From: Demequina iriomotensis
GTDB taxonomy: Bacteria > Actinomycetota > Actinomycetes > Actinomycetales > Demequinaceae
NCBI RefSeq assembly: GCF_000971395.1
Contig: NZ_BBME01000018.1
Span: 32,166 to 96,165 of the forward strand
Reading direction: 5' to 3'
DNA: 64,000 bases
Shown here piece after piece: positions 29,301-39,714 of the stretch. Within the stretch, counting starts at the first letter, position 1. Each line of letters starts with the position of its first letter. The notes under the pieces were generated by a model. The model searched no databases, was not told the DNA's origin, and saw nothing but the letters and a program-made list of their open reading frames with translations. A program made the position numbers and the translations under genes.

Positions 29301-32276
29301 GGGAGCCGGATCGGCCTCCACCGCGACCACGCCGATGCGCGCCGTCGCGGTCGCGGTCCGGCCGCGCGCGTCGATCACGCGGAACTCGAAGCTGTCCTGC
29401 CCCGCGAAGCCCGCGACCGAGGCGTAGACCAGCGCGGTGCCGTCCGCGCTCACGCGTGCCGCGCCGTGCGAGGGCTGCGCCGTCACCGCGTCGAGCCGCA
29501 CGGCGTCGCCGTCGGGGTCGACCCCGGTGCCATCGAAGGTGAGCCGCACCTCCTCGCCCGAGGAGGCGCGACCGGCGAGGTCCGGAGGCGTGGGCGCCGC
29601 GTTCTCGGTGCCGTCGGTGACGGTCACCACCACGCTCGCGGTGTCGCGCTGCGACGGGTACCCGAGCACGTACGAGACGTAAGGGATGCGGTAGGTCCCG
29701 GGGGTCTCCGGCGCGAGGATCCGCACCAGCGGGCCCGCCGCGAAGGCGAGGCCGTCCCCTTCGGGAGCCGCGACGGAGCCGGGGTCGAGGGCGACCACGG
29801 CGCCCGCGGCGGCGACGTCGTTGCCCAGCACGCGCACGTCGACCTGGCCGCCCGCACGGACGGTGATCGCATCGTCCGCCGCGAGCGGCGGCGCCGGGAC
29901 GGAGGCGTCCAGCAGCATGACGGTGATCTCCCCGCGCACCGTCATCGCGGCGCGGCCCGAGCCGTCGGAGACCGTGTAGGAGACCACGCCGAGCACGCCC
30001 GGCTGCCCGTCGCCCGTGGTCCCGGACAGGCGCAGCGCGCCGTGGCCGACGATGGACGCCTCCACGCGCGCGCCATCCGTCCCGGCGACCGAGGCGTCGG
30101 ACAGCAGCAGCACCCGCCCGCCGGGGTTGGTGACGGCGTCGAGCACGTCCACCGTGACGTCCTCGTGCGGCCGCACGAACGCCGTGAGGGGCACCGTCGC
30201 GAGCGCCTCGTCCTCGGGCGCGACCACCGTGACGCGTGCATCGCCGCGCGCCTGCAGCGCGCCGTCGACCACCGTCACCTCGACGGTGTAGGTGCCGGGC
30301 TCCTCGGCCGCGAAGAGCACCCCCGTCGCGTCGGGCGAGATCTCGACCGTCGCGCCGTCCGCGGGATCGACGCTGGCCTCGGTCACCACGGGTGCCCCCG
30401 AGCCGCCGGTGACGCGCGCCGCGAGGTCGATCGCGGTGCGGACGCCCTGGAGCGCGGTGACCGCGAGGGGGTCGACGCTGAGGCGAGGCGATCCGACCAC
30501 GGAGACGGTGAGCGTGCGTCGGCTGGTCTGACCGCGCGCGTCCGCGACCGTCACCTCGATGCTCGCGCGCGTGGAGCCGCCGCCGTGGCGCACCACCACG
30601 GTGCCGTCGGGGCGCGCGGCAACCCCCACGTCCGGATCGTCCGTGGTCGCCGACGCGACGTAGACGGGATCCCCGTCGGGGTCCACCCAGCCCTCGAGGA
30701 CGTCCACCTGCACGGTGCCGCCCTCCTCGACGCGCGGCGCGGGCCATGGCGCGAGGCAGCCCTCGGTCCCGCACCACTCGGGCGCGGACTCGCCGTCGGA
30801 GACCGTGAGCGTCACCTCCGCGGCGTCGGACAGCCCCTGCGCCCCCGTGCCGTCCGACACCGCGTAGGAGAAGGTGGCGCTCCCCGTGGCCCCTGGCGCG
30901 ACGGTCGCGACGAGCGACTGGCCGTCGTCGCCGATCGCGACGGTGCCGAAGCCAGCCTCCGGCTGCGTGAGCGACGCGGAGTCGATCGTGAGGAGGTCGC
31001 CGTTGGGGTCGTGGTCGTTGAGAAGGACGGGCAGGCGCACCTGCCGTCCCGCCCGCACGCCCAGCGCATCGGCCTCCGCGACGGGCGGGCGCGGGTCCCT
31101 CACCTCCGAGGCCTGCTGCTGCTCCTCCTCGGCGGTCGTGGTCTGCTCGTCGGGCGACCACTCCTGCGAGGACGCCACGAGCGTCCCCGACGGCACGTCC
31201 CACACCCAGCCGCTGCGCGACTCGTTGAGCACCATGCGCGAGCCGTTGGTGCGCAGCACCGGGTCGCGCCGCTCGCCCAGCGTGCCGCCCGCGTAGTCCA
31301 GCGTGACGGTCGGACCCGCGGAGCTCCACAGCGTCCCGGTGCCCGATCCCGGCGGCAGCCACGCGGCGTACACGATCCCGTCGAGCTCGACCGGGGCCGC
31401 CGGCGCCCCCGCGGCCGCCGAGGAGCCGAACACGCGCTCCGCGGCGCCGCCGTCCGCCGGCACCTGGACCAGCCCGCGCCCGTCGGCGATGAGGACGTCG
31501 GCTCCGCCGGTGGGCCGCTGCAGGCGCGCGTCCGCGTCGGTGTCCGTCGCCACCGCGCCGTCCTGGCGCGCGCGCCACAGCTCGCCCGAGTCGACCTCGA
31601 GCAGCGCCCAGTCACCCGCGGCGAAGGACACCTGGTAGGTGCCGTCCTCGGGCGCATCGGGCACCGCGTCGACGCCGTCGAGGTCGCCGTCCGCGCCCGC
31701 GCGCACCACACCGCCCTGCGCCGGGGAGTACGCGGCGACGTCGCCCTCCGCCGTGATCGCGACGGCCACGGCACGCAGACCCTCGCCCGAGGGCATCGTC
31801 ACCTCGCGCGGATCCAGCGCCGTCCCGTCGGACAGGCGGCCGACCAGGACGTCGCCGTCGGCCGCGAGGTACGCGACCATGTCGCCCTCCGCCACCACCG
31901 CCGTCGTGCCCGCGGGCGTCTCCACGGCGCCCTCGGCGCCGGCCTCGAGGTCGCGCGGCCGCGCCGCGTCGACCGCGACCGCGGTGGTGAGGCCCGACGA
32001 CAGCACGAGCAGGCGTCCGCCGCCCTGGACGATGTCGCTGGGCGAGTCGACGTCCTTGACGGTGTCGACCTCGGCGAGCGCCGTGTTGATCCGCGCGTAG
32101 CGCTCCCCCGTGGCGGTCTGGAGCGCCCACACGGTCGGGTCCACGGCATCGGCCTCGCGCTCGTCGAAGCCGGGGGCGACCACCACGCCTACGGCGACGG
32201 CCGCGAGGGCCACGCCCGTGACGATGCGGGCGGTGCGGCGGCGCCGCGCGGCGGTGGCGCGGCCGACGTCGGTCAC
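26367..32276 (-). CDS. Giant anchored Ig-like / fibronectin type III surface protein
   Basis: A 1,969-residue protein. A membrane helix at 18-36 (ARIVTGVALAAVAVGVVVAP) leaves a short Arg-rich cytoplasmic N-terminus. A beta-rich, propeller-like region spans about 40-390 (repeats such as LLVLSSGLTTAVAVD). From about 395 come successive Ig-like/cadherin-like modules of the PVAEADALGVRAG...VLLNDHDPNGD type, each with a DPDGDPVY- or DPDGDAVR-like turn. From about 1500 there are fibronectin-III-like modules (VVQTDYGDGTATLAV), ending near TPEPTPDPTVTP. GTG 32276 overlaps the kinase stop (GTGA). The likely role is an extracellular scaffold or adhesin linked to the kinase. Several paired Cys occur in the last 400 residues. 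Confidence 0.85.
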   Translation of the reverse strand: MTDVGRATAARRRRTARIVTGVALAAVAVGVVVAPGFDEREADAVDPTVWALQTATGERYARINTALAEVDTVKDVDSPSDIVQGGGRLLVLSSGLTTAVAVDAARPRDLEAGAEGAVETPAGTTAVVAEGDMVAYLAADGDVLVGRLSDGTALDPREVTMPSGEGLRAVAVAITAEGDVAAYSPAQGGVVRAGADGDLDGVDAVPDAPEDGTYQVSFAAGDWALLEVDSGELWRARQDGAVATDTDADARLQRPTGGADVLIADGRGLVQVPADGGAAERVFGSSAAAGAPAAPVELDGIVYAAWLPPGSGTGTLWSSAGPTVTLDYAGGTLGERRDPVLRTNGSRMVLNESRSGWVWDVPSGTLVASSQEWSPDEQTTTAEEEQQQASEVRDPRPPVAEADALGVRAGRQVRLPVLLNDHDPNGDLLTIDSASLTQPEAGFGTVAIGDDGQSLVATVAPGATGSATFSYAVSDGTGAQGLSDAAEVTLTVSDGESAPEWCGTEGCLAPWPAPRVEEGGTVQVDVLEGWVDPDGDPVYVASATTDDPDVGVAARPDGTVVVRHGGGSTRASIEVTVADARGQTSRRTLTVSVVGSPRLSVDPLAVTALQGVRTAIDLAARVTGGSGAPVVTEASVDPADGATVEISPDATGVLFAAEEPGTYTVEVTVVDGALQARGDARVTVVAPEDEALATVPLTAFVRPHEDVTVDVLDAVTNPGGRVLLLSDASVAGTDGARVEASIVGHGALRLSGTTGDGQPGVLGVVSYTVSDGSGRAAMTVRGEITVMLLDASVPAPPLAADDAITVRAGGQVDVRVLGNDVAAAGAVVALDPGSVAAPEGDGLAFAAGPLVRILAPETPGTYRIPYVSYVLGYPSQRDTASVVVTVTDGTENAAPTPPDLAGRASSGEEVRLTFDGTGVDPDGDAVRLDAVTAQPSHGAARVSADGTALVYASVAGFAGQDSFEFRVIDARGRTATATARIGVVAVEADPAPVTYSDFVQVQAGTGRQTVVQPLANDLDLTGGALELTDVRPDAVEGTAEHAALAALLPSAAELAAALPEGLVTFDVPQDVGSYAFLYTVRNATGSLAQGRIVIKGVRERVVDVPIVTDTVLTLEDRDAFPQGVDVLDGTVAWSSGDAPTLRLSLWGDPTDVTAVGSTLSGPLPDQTRIVAFRVEGTDFAGEPAVGYGFLRVLGGQDLRLALREDARIQVDEDSTATVDVRPLLAAPEGTAIEVDAAQVAAGGAREAGRCVSAGDTRVRYEAGRGAPYTDTCLVAVRLVDQDAWTMLPVPVTVVPTDPVPSLVSASLELSPGATASFDLGQMVRWPEGAKAAAVDVVASYSGQLFTVARDGATLTLTAADAATPGRAESVTVSLPDHPEVQPRVLSLIVGSAPSRLPKGGSVVQRCSQADGDGCTFSVIETSGEVNPLPGTPLEVVDVVGAGDCPDVRFTVVGPGAVRASWGSSAPGGVCDAVFSVRDAQGRVSGAERGGTISLDLQGYPRAATRVVQTDYGDGTATLAVTPGAAAGAYPALLGFDIVTGGTTVATCTPAGVCTPIAGLANGAKATYTAYAVNAVGRASAGPTTVAWAYAAPAQPTVVSWQPSVTSGDGGRIDLVLDIADPSTSAVRITVGGTEQTIAVSSGRQRLDGVAIGSNTPVDVTIAPLTGLDLPPAGDPQAEGAGVTVTANGVGRPTLSNAAYAYTTGADRATITASVASGGAGSTTWVGRVANGRCTDLVQAAGGTASFTVAVNANANNTVTVCAESRVEDRTFGEAATVDVVFAAFQDPGAPVLQRGYRVADTCVGAGTSCTTALAGEPQWQPRAGLEIWYRGSDGTTSRSFADVMVAGRDVSVVAYYCVDFGGGQRTCSTQTTPVTAEAGATYRPTVTFAACTVGTQPVATFGGTAADFSAAVTMLDAGGAATTDATLMRSASVTVTFQGDLAGIAPWTGAAVTCGGAPPEPTPDPTVTP

Positions 32277-33352
32277 CCGCCGCCCGCCAGGGTCATGACG
32301 AGCACCGTCGTGACCGCCGCAGCGGCGGCCGCTCCGACGACCCACGCGACGAGCGTGCGCGGCGTCGCGTGGGGCTGGCGCGTGAGCGTGCCCGTTGCGA
32401 CGGGTCGCCGGCGCTCCGCGACCGGCACGTGCGAGCGCCGCGGCCCGCGCGGCGCATCGTCCACCGTCACCCGCGAGGCCTGCGCCCACGCCTCGGTCGG
32501 CACCTCGAGAGGCGTCACGGGGAGGTCGAGCTCGCGCTGCACCGCCTGGAGCGCCTGACCCAGGGCGAGCGCGCTGCGGTAGCGGTCGCCCGGATCCTTG
32601 CGCATCCCGCCCGCGAGCGCGGCGTCGAGCGCGGCGGGCACGTCGTCGCGCCCCACGGGGCGGTAGCGCGCCTTGACGATGCGCGACTTGAGCTGGTCCT
32701 GCGGCAGGCGCCGGTCCGGCTCGTCGAACGGGCTGTGCTGCGCGAGCAGGGTGTAGACGGTCGCCGCCAGCGACCACACGTCCGAGGCCACCGTGCCCGA
32801 GCTCATGCGGTCGACCACCTCGGGCGCGCTCCACGGCGGGCTCATCGCGACGTCGTCGGCGTCGCCCGCCATGACGGCGGTCGCGACGCCGAAGTCGGAC
32901 AGCACGGGATGGCCGAACTGCGTCACCAGGATGTTCGACGGCTTGATGTCGCGGTGGAGCATGCCGATGCGGTGGGCCGCCTCGACCGCCGACGCGATCT
33001 GGATCCCCACCGCGAGCACATCGGGCACGGGGATGCGCTCCGCGCGATAGCGGTTGGCGAGCGATCCGGGGCAGTACTCGACCACCATGTACGGGCGCCC
33101 GTCGGCCGACACGGACGCCTCGTGGAGCGTGAGGATCGACGGGTGGGCGCTGAGGGCGGCCATGACGTCCGCCTCGACGCCGAGCGCGCGCACCGCGGAG
33201 TCCCTCACCTTCGCGTGCAGCACCTTGACCGCGACCTGGCGACGCGGCATGTCCTGCTGGAAGAGGAACACGTCGGCGAAGCCGCCCTGGCCGAGCGGTC
33301 GCACGTACGAGTAGCCCGGCAGCACGGGCGGCTGCAGCGGCTGCCGCGTCAT
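32273..33352 (-). CDS. Transmembrane Ser/Thr protein kinase (Hanks type)
   Basis: A 359-residue kinase with the glycine loop LGQGGFADVFLF, VAVKVLHAK (catalytic Lys), HRDIKPSNILV, the metal motif DFGVATAV and the APE-like SAPEVVDRMSSG. A juxtamembrane linker (about 275-330) leads to one membrane helix (about 335-355) that ends the protein, so there is no extracellular sensor domain. The giant Ig-like protein encoded next (GTGA overlap) could serve as the sensor. ATG 33352 overlaps the stop of a 17-codon leader ORF. PknB-type kinases phosphorylate Thr for FHA recognition, and both FHA and PP2C partners are in this locus. Confidence 0.93.
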   Translation of the reverse strand: MTRQPLQPPVLPGYSYVRPLGQGGFADVFLFQQDMPRRQVAVKVLHAKVRDSAVRALGVEADVMAALSAHPSILTLHEASVSADGRPYMVVEYCPGSLANRYRAERIPVPDVLAVGIQIASAVEAAHRIGMLHRDIKPSNILVTQFGHPVLSDFGVATAVMAGDADDVAMSPPWSAPEVVDRMSSGTVASDVWSLAATVYTLLAQHSPFDEPDRRLPQDQLKSRIVKARYRPVGRDDVPAALDAALAGGMRKDPGDRYRSALALGQALQAVQRELDLPVTPLEVPTEAWAQASRVTVDDAPRGPRRSHVPVAERRRPVATGTLTRQPHATPRTLVAWVVGAAAAAAVTTVLVMTLAGGG

Positions 33353-33402
33353 GGCCGTCCCCACCCGACGCGCGGGTCGCGAGGCGGGGTGGTCGGGGTC
33401 AT
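33349..33402 (-). CDS. 17-codon leader ORF coupled to the kinase gene
   Basis: A TACCCT -10 element ends exactly 6 nt before an ATG at 33402, the leaderless arrangement used by many genes here. That ATG opens a 17-codon ORF (MTPTTPPRDPRVGWGRP) whose TGA overlaps the kinase ATG as ATGA. The kinase gene has no convincing ribosome-binding site, so it is probably translated by ribosomes that finish the leader peptide and re-initiate. This is inferred from the arrangement; the peptide itself may have no function. Confidence 0.5.
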   Translation of the reverse strand: MTPTTPPRDPRVGWGRP

Positions 33403-33408
33403 GACGCC

Positions 33409-33414
33409 AGGGTA
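33409..33414 (-). promoter_or_regulatory. -10 element heading the kinase locus (TACCCT)
   Basis: On the minus strand TACCCT fits TAnnnT and ends 6 nt before the leader-ORF ATG at 33402. It is the only promoter-like element seen before the eight-gene locus. Confidence 0.5.
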
Positions 33415-33472
33415 GCCGCGCGCGTCGCGGGGTCCGCCGCACGCGCCGCCGCGCGCGCCGGTCCGCGTCGCG

Positions 33473-36340
<2,868 letters not shown>

Positions 36341-36440
36341 CGTCACCCGTCCCCGGCCTGAGACGCACGCGCGTGCGGCGCATCGTCGACCTCTCCGAGG
36401 GAGCCGCGCATGCCGCGCCGCCCACCTCCACCCCACTCGC

Positions 36441-36569
36441 GGAATGGGGCGCTGACGGTCGGATCCGCGGGTCCGCCGCTCCCCATGGGGCGCTCCCGCG
36501 CCGTGCCCGGCGACGGATGCCCCATGGCGCGCACGCCGGCCGGCGAAACGACCGTGGTCGCCCCATTCC
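36441..36569. repeat. REP-like palindromic element, family 2, copy 1
   Basis: A 129-nt imperfect palindrome. The outer arms are GGAATGGGGC (36441) and GCCCCATTCC (ending 36569); the inner arms are CCATGGGGC near 36483 and GCCCCATGG near 36520. Between the arms lie matching ACGGTCG and CGACCGT blocks. The right half, read on the minus strand, is closely similar to the left half of the copy at 40955, which shows that the basic unit is about 60 nt and is arranged head-to-head. Confidence 0.8.
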
Positions 36570-36690
36570 GGGTGCGACCGGACGATGCTTGGGCTGGCAC
36601 GGCGCATCGTCGACCTCCCTGAGGGAGCCGCGCATGCCGCCCCGCCCGACCCGGACTCGCCCCGGCCCCGCCCCGGACCCGCCCCAGACC

Positions 36691-36731
36691 CGACCCGGAC
36701 GCGACCCGGACGCGACCCGGACGCGACCCGG
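36691..36731. repeat. Tandem 11-nt repeat (GCGACCCGGAC, about 3.8 copies)
   Basis: The 11-mer GCGACCCGGAC is repeated with no mismatch across 36691-36731, inside a low-complexity CCCGG-rich stretch (36645-36740) between two palindromic elements. Such tracts can change length by slippage. Confidence 0.8.
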
Positions 36732-36741
36732 CCCCACCCGC

Positions 36742-36828
36742 GGAATGGGGCGCTCCCGCGCGGTGCCCGGCGACGGATGCCCCATGGCGCGCACGCCGGC
36801 CGGCGAAACGGCGGTGGCTGCCCCATTC
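36742..36828. repeat. REP-like palindromic element, family 2, copy 2 (41-nt deletion)
   Basis: This copy matches copy 1 almost base for base, but lacks the 41 nt between the two direct ATGGGGCGCT repeats found at 36444 and 36485 in copy 1. The right arm, ending in GCCCCATTC at 36828, is retained. The difference is what a deletion between short direct repeats would give. Confidence 0.8.
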
Positions 36829-36928
36829 GGGGTGGGGCGGCACGATGCGCGAGGCCGGACGAGGCTCGGGCCGGACGACGCTCGAGGCGGCACGGCGCAT
36901 CGTCGACCTCCCCGAGGGAGCCGCGCAC

Positions 36929-36934
36929 TACCCT
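36929..36934 (+). promoter_or_regulatory. -10 element of a leaderless promoter (TACCCT)
   Basis: TACCCT ends 6 nt before GTG 36941 and directly abuts the third direct repeat, so the upstream promoter region of the glycosyltransferase gene is made of repeat sequence. Confidence 0.6.
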
Positions 36935-36940
36935 GGACGC

Positions 36941-37957
36941 GTGAAGGTGGTCATCCAGATTCCGTGCCTCAACGAGGAGACGACGCTGCCGCTCGTGCTG
37001 AGCACGATCCCGACCTCGATCCCGGGCGTCGACGAGCTCGAGGTGCTGGTCATCGACGACGGCTCGACGGACCGCACCGCGGAGGTCGCCCGGGCCTACG
37101 GCGCCACCGTCATCCGCCACGCGCGCACCATGGGGCTCGCACGGTCGTTCCGCGACGGCGTGGACCACGCGCTGCGCTCGGGCGCCGACATCGTGGTCAA
37201 CACCGACGGCGACAACCAGTACCCGCAGGAGCGCATCCCCGACCTGGTCGCACCCATCCTCGCCGGCGAGGCCGAGATCGTCATCGGCGACCGCCAGACC
37301 AGCACGATCGCGCACTTCTCGCCGTTCAAGAAGACGATGCAGCGGTTCGGCTCGTGGGTGGTCAACCAGGCCGCCGGCACGCGCCTGCCCGACGCCGCCT
37401 CGGGCTTCCGCGCGTACTCCCGCTTCGCGCTGTACCGCCTCAACATCGTCACGCAGTTCAGCTACTGCATGGAGACCATCATCCAGGCGGGCAACAAGCG
37501 GCTCGCGATCGCGTCGGTCCCGATCGAGACCAACGCCAAGACGCGCGAGTCCCGCCTGTTCAAGAACATGTTCGAGCACATGCTCAAGTCGGGTCAGGCG
37601 ATCCTGCGCTCGTACATCATGTTCCGGCCGTGGGGCATCTTCGCGTCGCTCGCGACGCTGTTCGGCCTCGCGGGGCTGTTCCCCTACGTGCGGTTCGCCA
37701 TCCTGCGCGCGCTGGGCGACGACGGCAACCACATCCAGTCGCTCATGCTGGGCCTCGCGCTGCTGTCCGCCGCGATCATCTGCGTCGCGCTCGGAGTGCT
37801 CTCCGACCTGCAGAAGACCAACCGGATCCTCGCCGAGGACCAGCTCGAGCGGCTCAAGGAGCAGCAGTACGGCCCCATCCACCGCATCGTCGTCACGCCG
37901 GAGGATGCGCTCCTGAAGGATCCTCCGCAGCCGCACCCCGACGCCGCCCGCCGATAG
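36941..37957 (+). CDS. GT2 glycosyltransferase, dolichol/polyprenyl-phosphate mannose synthase-like
   Basis: A 338-residue protein. The catalytic GT-A domain has [30 protein letters not shown], and the metal motif TDGDNQYPQ (DxD type). Two C-terminal membrane helices (about 235-255 and 270-292) follow, then a cytoplasmic tail. The family transfers a sugar from a nucleotide to a lipid phosphate for cell-surface glycans. GTG 36941 is set by the leaderless promoter. Its 3' end overlaps the convergent flippase-like gene by 65 nt. Confidence 0.87.
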   Translation: MKVVIQIPCLNEETTLPLVLSTIPTSIPGVDELEVLVIDDGSTDRTAEVARAYGATVIRHARTMGLARSFRDGVDHALRSGADIVVNTDGDNQYPQERIPDLVAPILAGEAEIVIGDRQTSTIAHFSPFKKTMQRFGSWVVNQAAGTRLPDAASGFRAYSRFALYRLNIVTQFSYCMETIIQAGNKRLAIASVPIETNAKTRESRLFKNMFEHMLKSGQAILRSYIMFRPWGIFASLATLFGLAGLFPYVRFAILRALGDDGNHIQSLMLGLALLSAAIICVALGVLSDLQKTNRILAEDQLERLKEQQYGPIHRIVVTPEDALLKDPPQPHPDAARR

Positions 37958-38819
37958 CGATCCCGACGGCGAGCCCGATCCCGTCGGCCGCGGTCATGAG
38001 GAAGCGGCTCACCAGCGCGAGGCTCAGCGCCTGAGCGGGCGTGGCGACCGGACCGAGCGCGAGCACCAGCGTCGCCTCGCGGACCACGGCACCCGCCGGG
38101 GCGATGACCACCAGGAAGCCCACGAGCCACGCGAACGCGAACGCGCCGGTCGCGATGAGCAGGTCGCCCTCCCCGGAGATCTCGCGCAGCAGCAGCCAGG
38201 CCTGGAGACCCAGCAGCGCCCACATCAGCACCGACCAGCCGGCGGAGGCCAGCAGCGCGCGGCCGCCGATCCGTGCGGGCTCCTCGGTGCGCCGCGTGAT
38301 CCGGAACGCGAGCGCGACCACGCGCGCGAGGACGGGAGGTACCAGCATCGTCGCCAGCCCCGCCGCGACCACGAGGACCCACCAGTAGGTCGCGAGCGCA
38401 CCCGGCACCGCGGCGACCAGGCCCACGGCGCTGACCACGCCCGCCGTCACCACGCCGACCACCATCGCGACGATGGACCCCGTCATCGCACGCGCCCGGC
38501 TCACGCCGTGGTCCCGAGCGAACTCGGCCTGCGCGAGCACGGGCCACACCGATCCGGGCACGTACTTGCCCACCTGGGACAGCAGGAACACGCGCAGCGC
38601 CTCGGGCACCGTCGCCGTGAGGCCGATCGCGCGCATCACCGCGCGCCACGACATCGCGTTGACCCCGAGCGCGACCACGCACGCGGCGGCCGCGCCCGCG
38701 ATCGCCCCCCACGTGAGGTCGCGCAGCGCCGCCGAGACCTCGTCCCAGCTCGACGCCACGGCCCACGCGAGCAGGCCGACGGCGACGGCGAGGAACGCCC
38801 AGCGCAGCGCGGCCTTCAT
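37893..38819 (-). CDS. UPF0104/LPG-synthase-transmembrane family protein (flippase-like)
   Basis: A 308-residue integral membrane protein with about eight hydrophobic segments. It has the family marks [50 protein letters not shown] and [21 protein letters not shown] (PF03706 type: MprF N-terminal domain, AglD). Members flip or modify lipid-linked substrates. The ATG overlaps the stop of the epimerase gene (ATGA), so both are translated together. Its tail runs 65 nt into the end of the convergent GT2 gene. Confidence 0.83.
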   Translation of the reverse strand: MKAALRWAFLAVAVGLLAWAVASSWDEVSAALRDLTWGAIAGAAAACVVALGVNAMSWRAVMRAIGLTATVPEALRVFLLSQVGKYVPGSVWPVLAQAEFARDHGVSRARAMTGSIVAMVVGVVTAGVVSAVGLVAAVPGALATYWWVLVVAAGLATMLVPPVLARVVALAFRITRRTEEPARIGGRALLASAGWSVLMWALLGLQAWLLLREISGEGDLLIATGAFAFAWLVGFLVVIAPAGAVVREATLVLALGPVATPAQALSLALVSRFLMTAADGIGLAVGIAIGGRRRGAAAEDPSGAHPPA

Positions 38820-39682
38820 GCGGCCGTCCGCCGCCACATGTCCGCGACCCCGTCCGCGAGCGGGGTGCGGGCCTCCCAGCCCAGCGCCTCGCGCGCGAGG
38901 GTCACGTCGAGCCAGGTCGAGTCCGGATCCACGCCACGATGCGGGAGCCGCTCGACGCGAGCGGCGTCGCCGGCCACCGCGCGCAGCAGGTCGAGCAGCA
39001 CCGACAGCGACGTCGGCTCGCCGGAGCCGCAGTTGACCAGCGGCGGCGGCGAGGGGTGGGCGATGACGCGTGCCACCAGATCGGCGACGTCGTCCTGGTG
39101 CACGTAGTCGCGGGCCACGGCGCCGTCGCCGTGCAGCGTGATCGCGCGGCCCTCGCGAACCTCGCGCATCCAGATCGCGAGCACGCCCTGGCCGTGCGCG
39201 CCGCGCTGCAGCGGGCCGTACGCGTTGGCGATGCGGATGACGGTGACGTCGAGACCCGCCTCCTCGAGCGCCACCTCCTGCGCGCGCTTGTAGGCGCCGT
39301 ACGCGTTCGGCGGCTGGGGCGCGTCGGTCTCGGCGTACGGCGGCAGCGCCGGCCGGCCGTAGATGGCGCCGCCCGAGGACAGCAGGACGATGCGCGGCGG
39401 GACGGCCCGCGCGGCTGCCGCGCGGGCGAACGCGCGGAAGGCGTCCAGCTCGTCGTCCACGGCCGCCGGATCCTCGGCCGCGACGGTGGGCGTGATGCCC
39501 CCGGCCGCCCACACGATCACCGGGACGTCCGCCGCCCGGCGGGCCAGCGCATCGTCCACGAGCACGGGATCCTGCCTGGTGAAACCTGTGACGGCGGCGC
39601 CGCGGGCGGCCAGATCGGCGGAGATCGCGGAGCCGAGGAAGCCGCCCGAACCGACGACGGCCACGTCATACACTGTGCTCAC
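38816..39682 (-). CDS. NAD-dependent nucleotide-sugar epimerase/dehydratase
   Basis: A 288-residue extended short-chain dehydrogenase. The NAD-binding motif is VVGSGGFLGSAI (GxxGxxG). The catalytic pair lies in YGAYKRAQEVAL (YxxxK), and VHQDDVADLVARV is the usual sugar-binding end. It probably epimerises or dehydrates a nucleotide sugar for the glycosyltransferases around it. The GTG at 39682 has a GGAGAGG upstream. It is divergent from the GT4 gene across a 32-nt gap. Confidence 0.85.
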   Translation of the reverse strand: MSTVYDVAVVGSGGFLGSAISADLAARGAAVTGFTRQDPVLVDDALARRAADVPVIVWAAGGITPTVAAEDPAAVDDELDAFRAFARAAAARAVPPRIVLLSSGGAIYGRPALPPYAETDAPQPPNAYGAYKRAQEVALEEAGLDVTVIRIANAYGPLQRGAHGQGVLAIWMREVREGRAITLHGDGAVARDYVHQDDVADLVARVIAHPSPPPLVNCGSGEPTSLSVLLDLLRAVAGDAARVERLPHRGVDPDSTWLDVTLAREALGWEARTPLADGVADMWRRTAA

Positions 39683-39714
39683 CCACCGGCCTCTCCCGTA
39701 TCGGATGTCATCCT

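Larger units (their letters stand above)
36376..36928. repeat. Three direct copies of a 35-40-nt repeat with a CTCCC/GGGAG hairpin
   Basis: CGGCGCATCGTCGACCTC followed by a GAGGGAGCCGCGCA block occurs at 36376-36416, 36600-36640 and 36893-36928. Each copy contains a small hairpin (GGGAG and CTCCC-like arms) and one GCATCGTC octamer. With the palindromic units at 36441 and 36742 they build two tandem blocks of palindrome-linker-repeat. They occupy most of the 600-nt gap between gcvP and the divergent glycosyltransferase. I see no gene in this gap: the frames open across it follow the repeat and the local composition. Confidence 0.8.

Noticed and set aside
26058..32558. A 2,166-codon open frame on the plus strand, antisense to the Ig-like protein
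   Set aside because: Its translation is an Arg/Gly/His/Ala-rich string with no domain or hydrophobic pattern, as expected for the complement of a GC-rich gene. The minus-strand frame has clear Ig-like and FnIII modules and GTGA coupling.
36376..36928. CRISPR array
   Set aside because: Three repeat copies are unevenly spaced (about 224 and 293 nt), contain each other's palindromes, and have no cas genes or uniform spacers.
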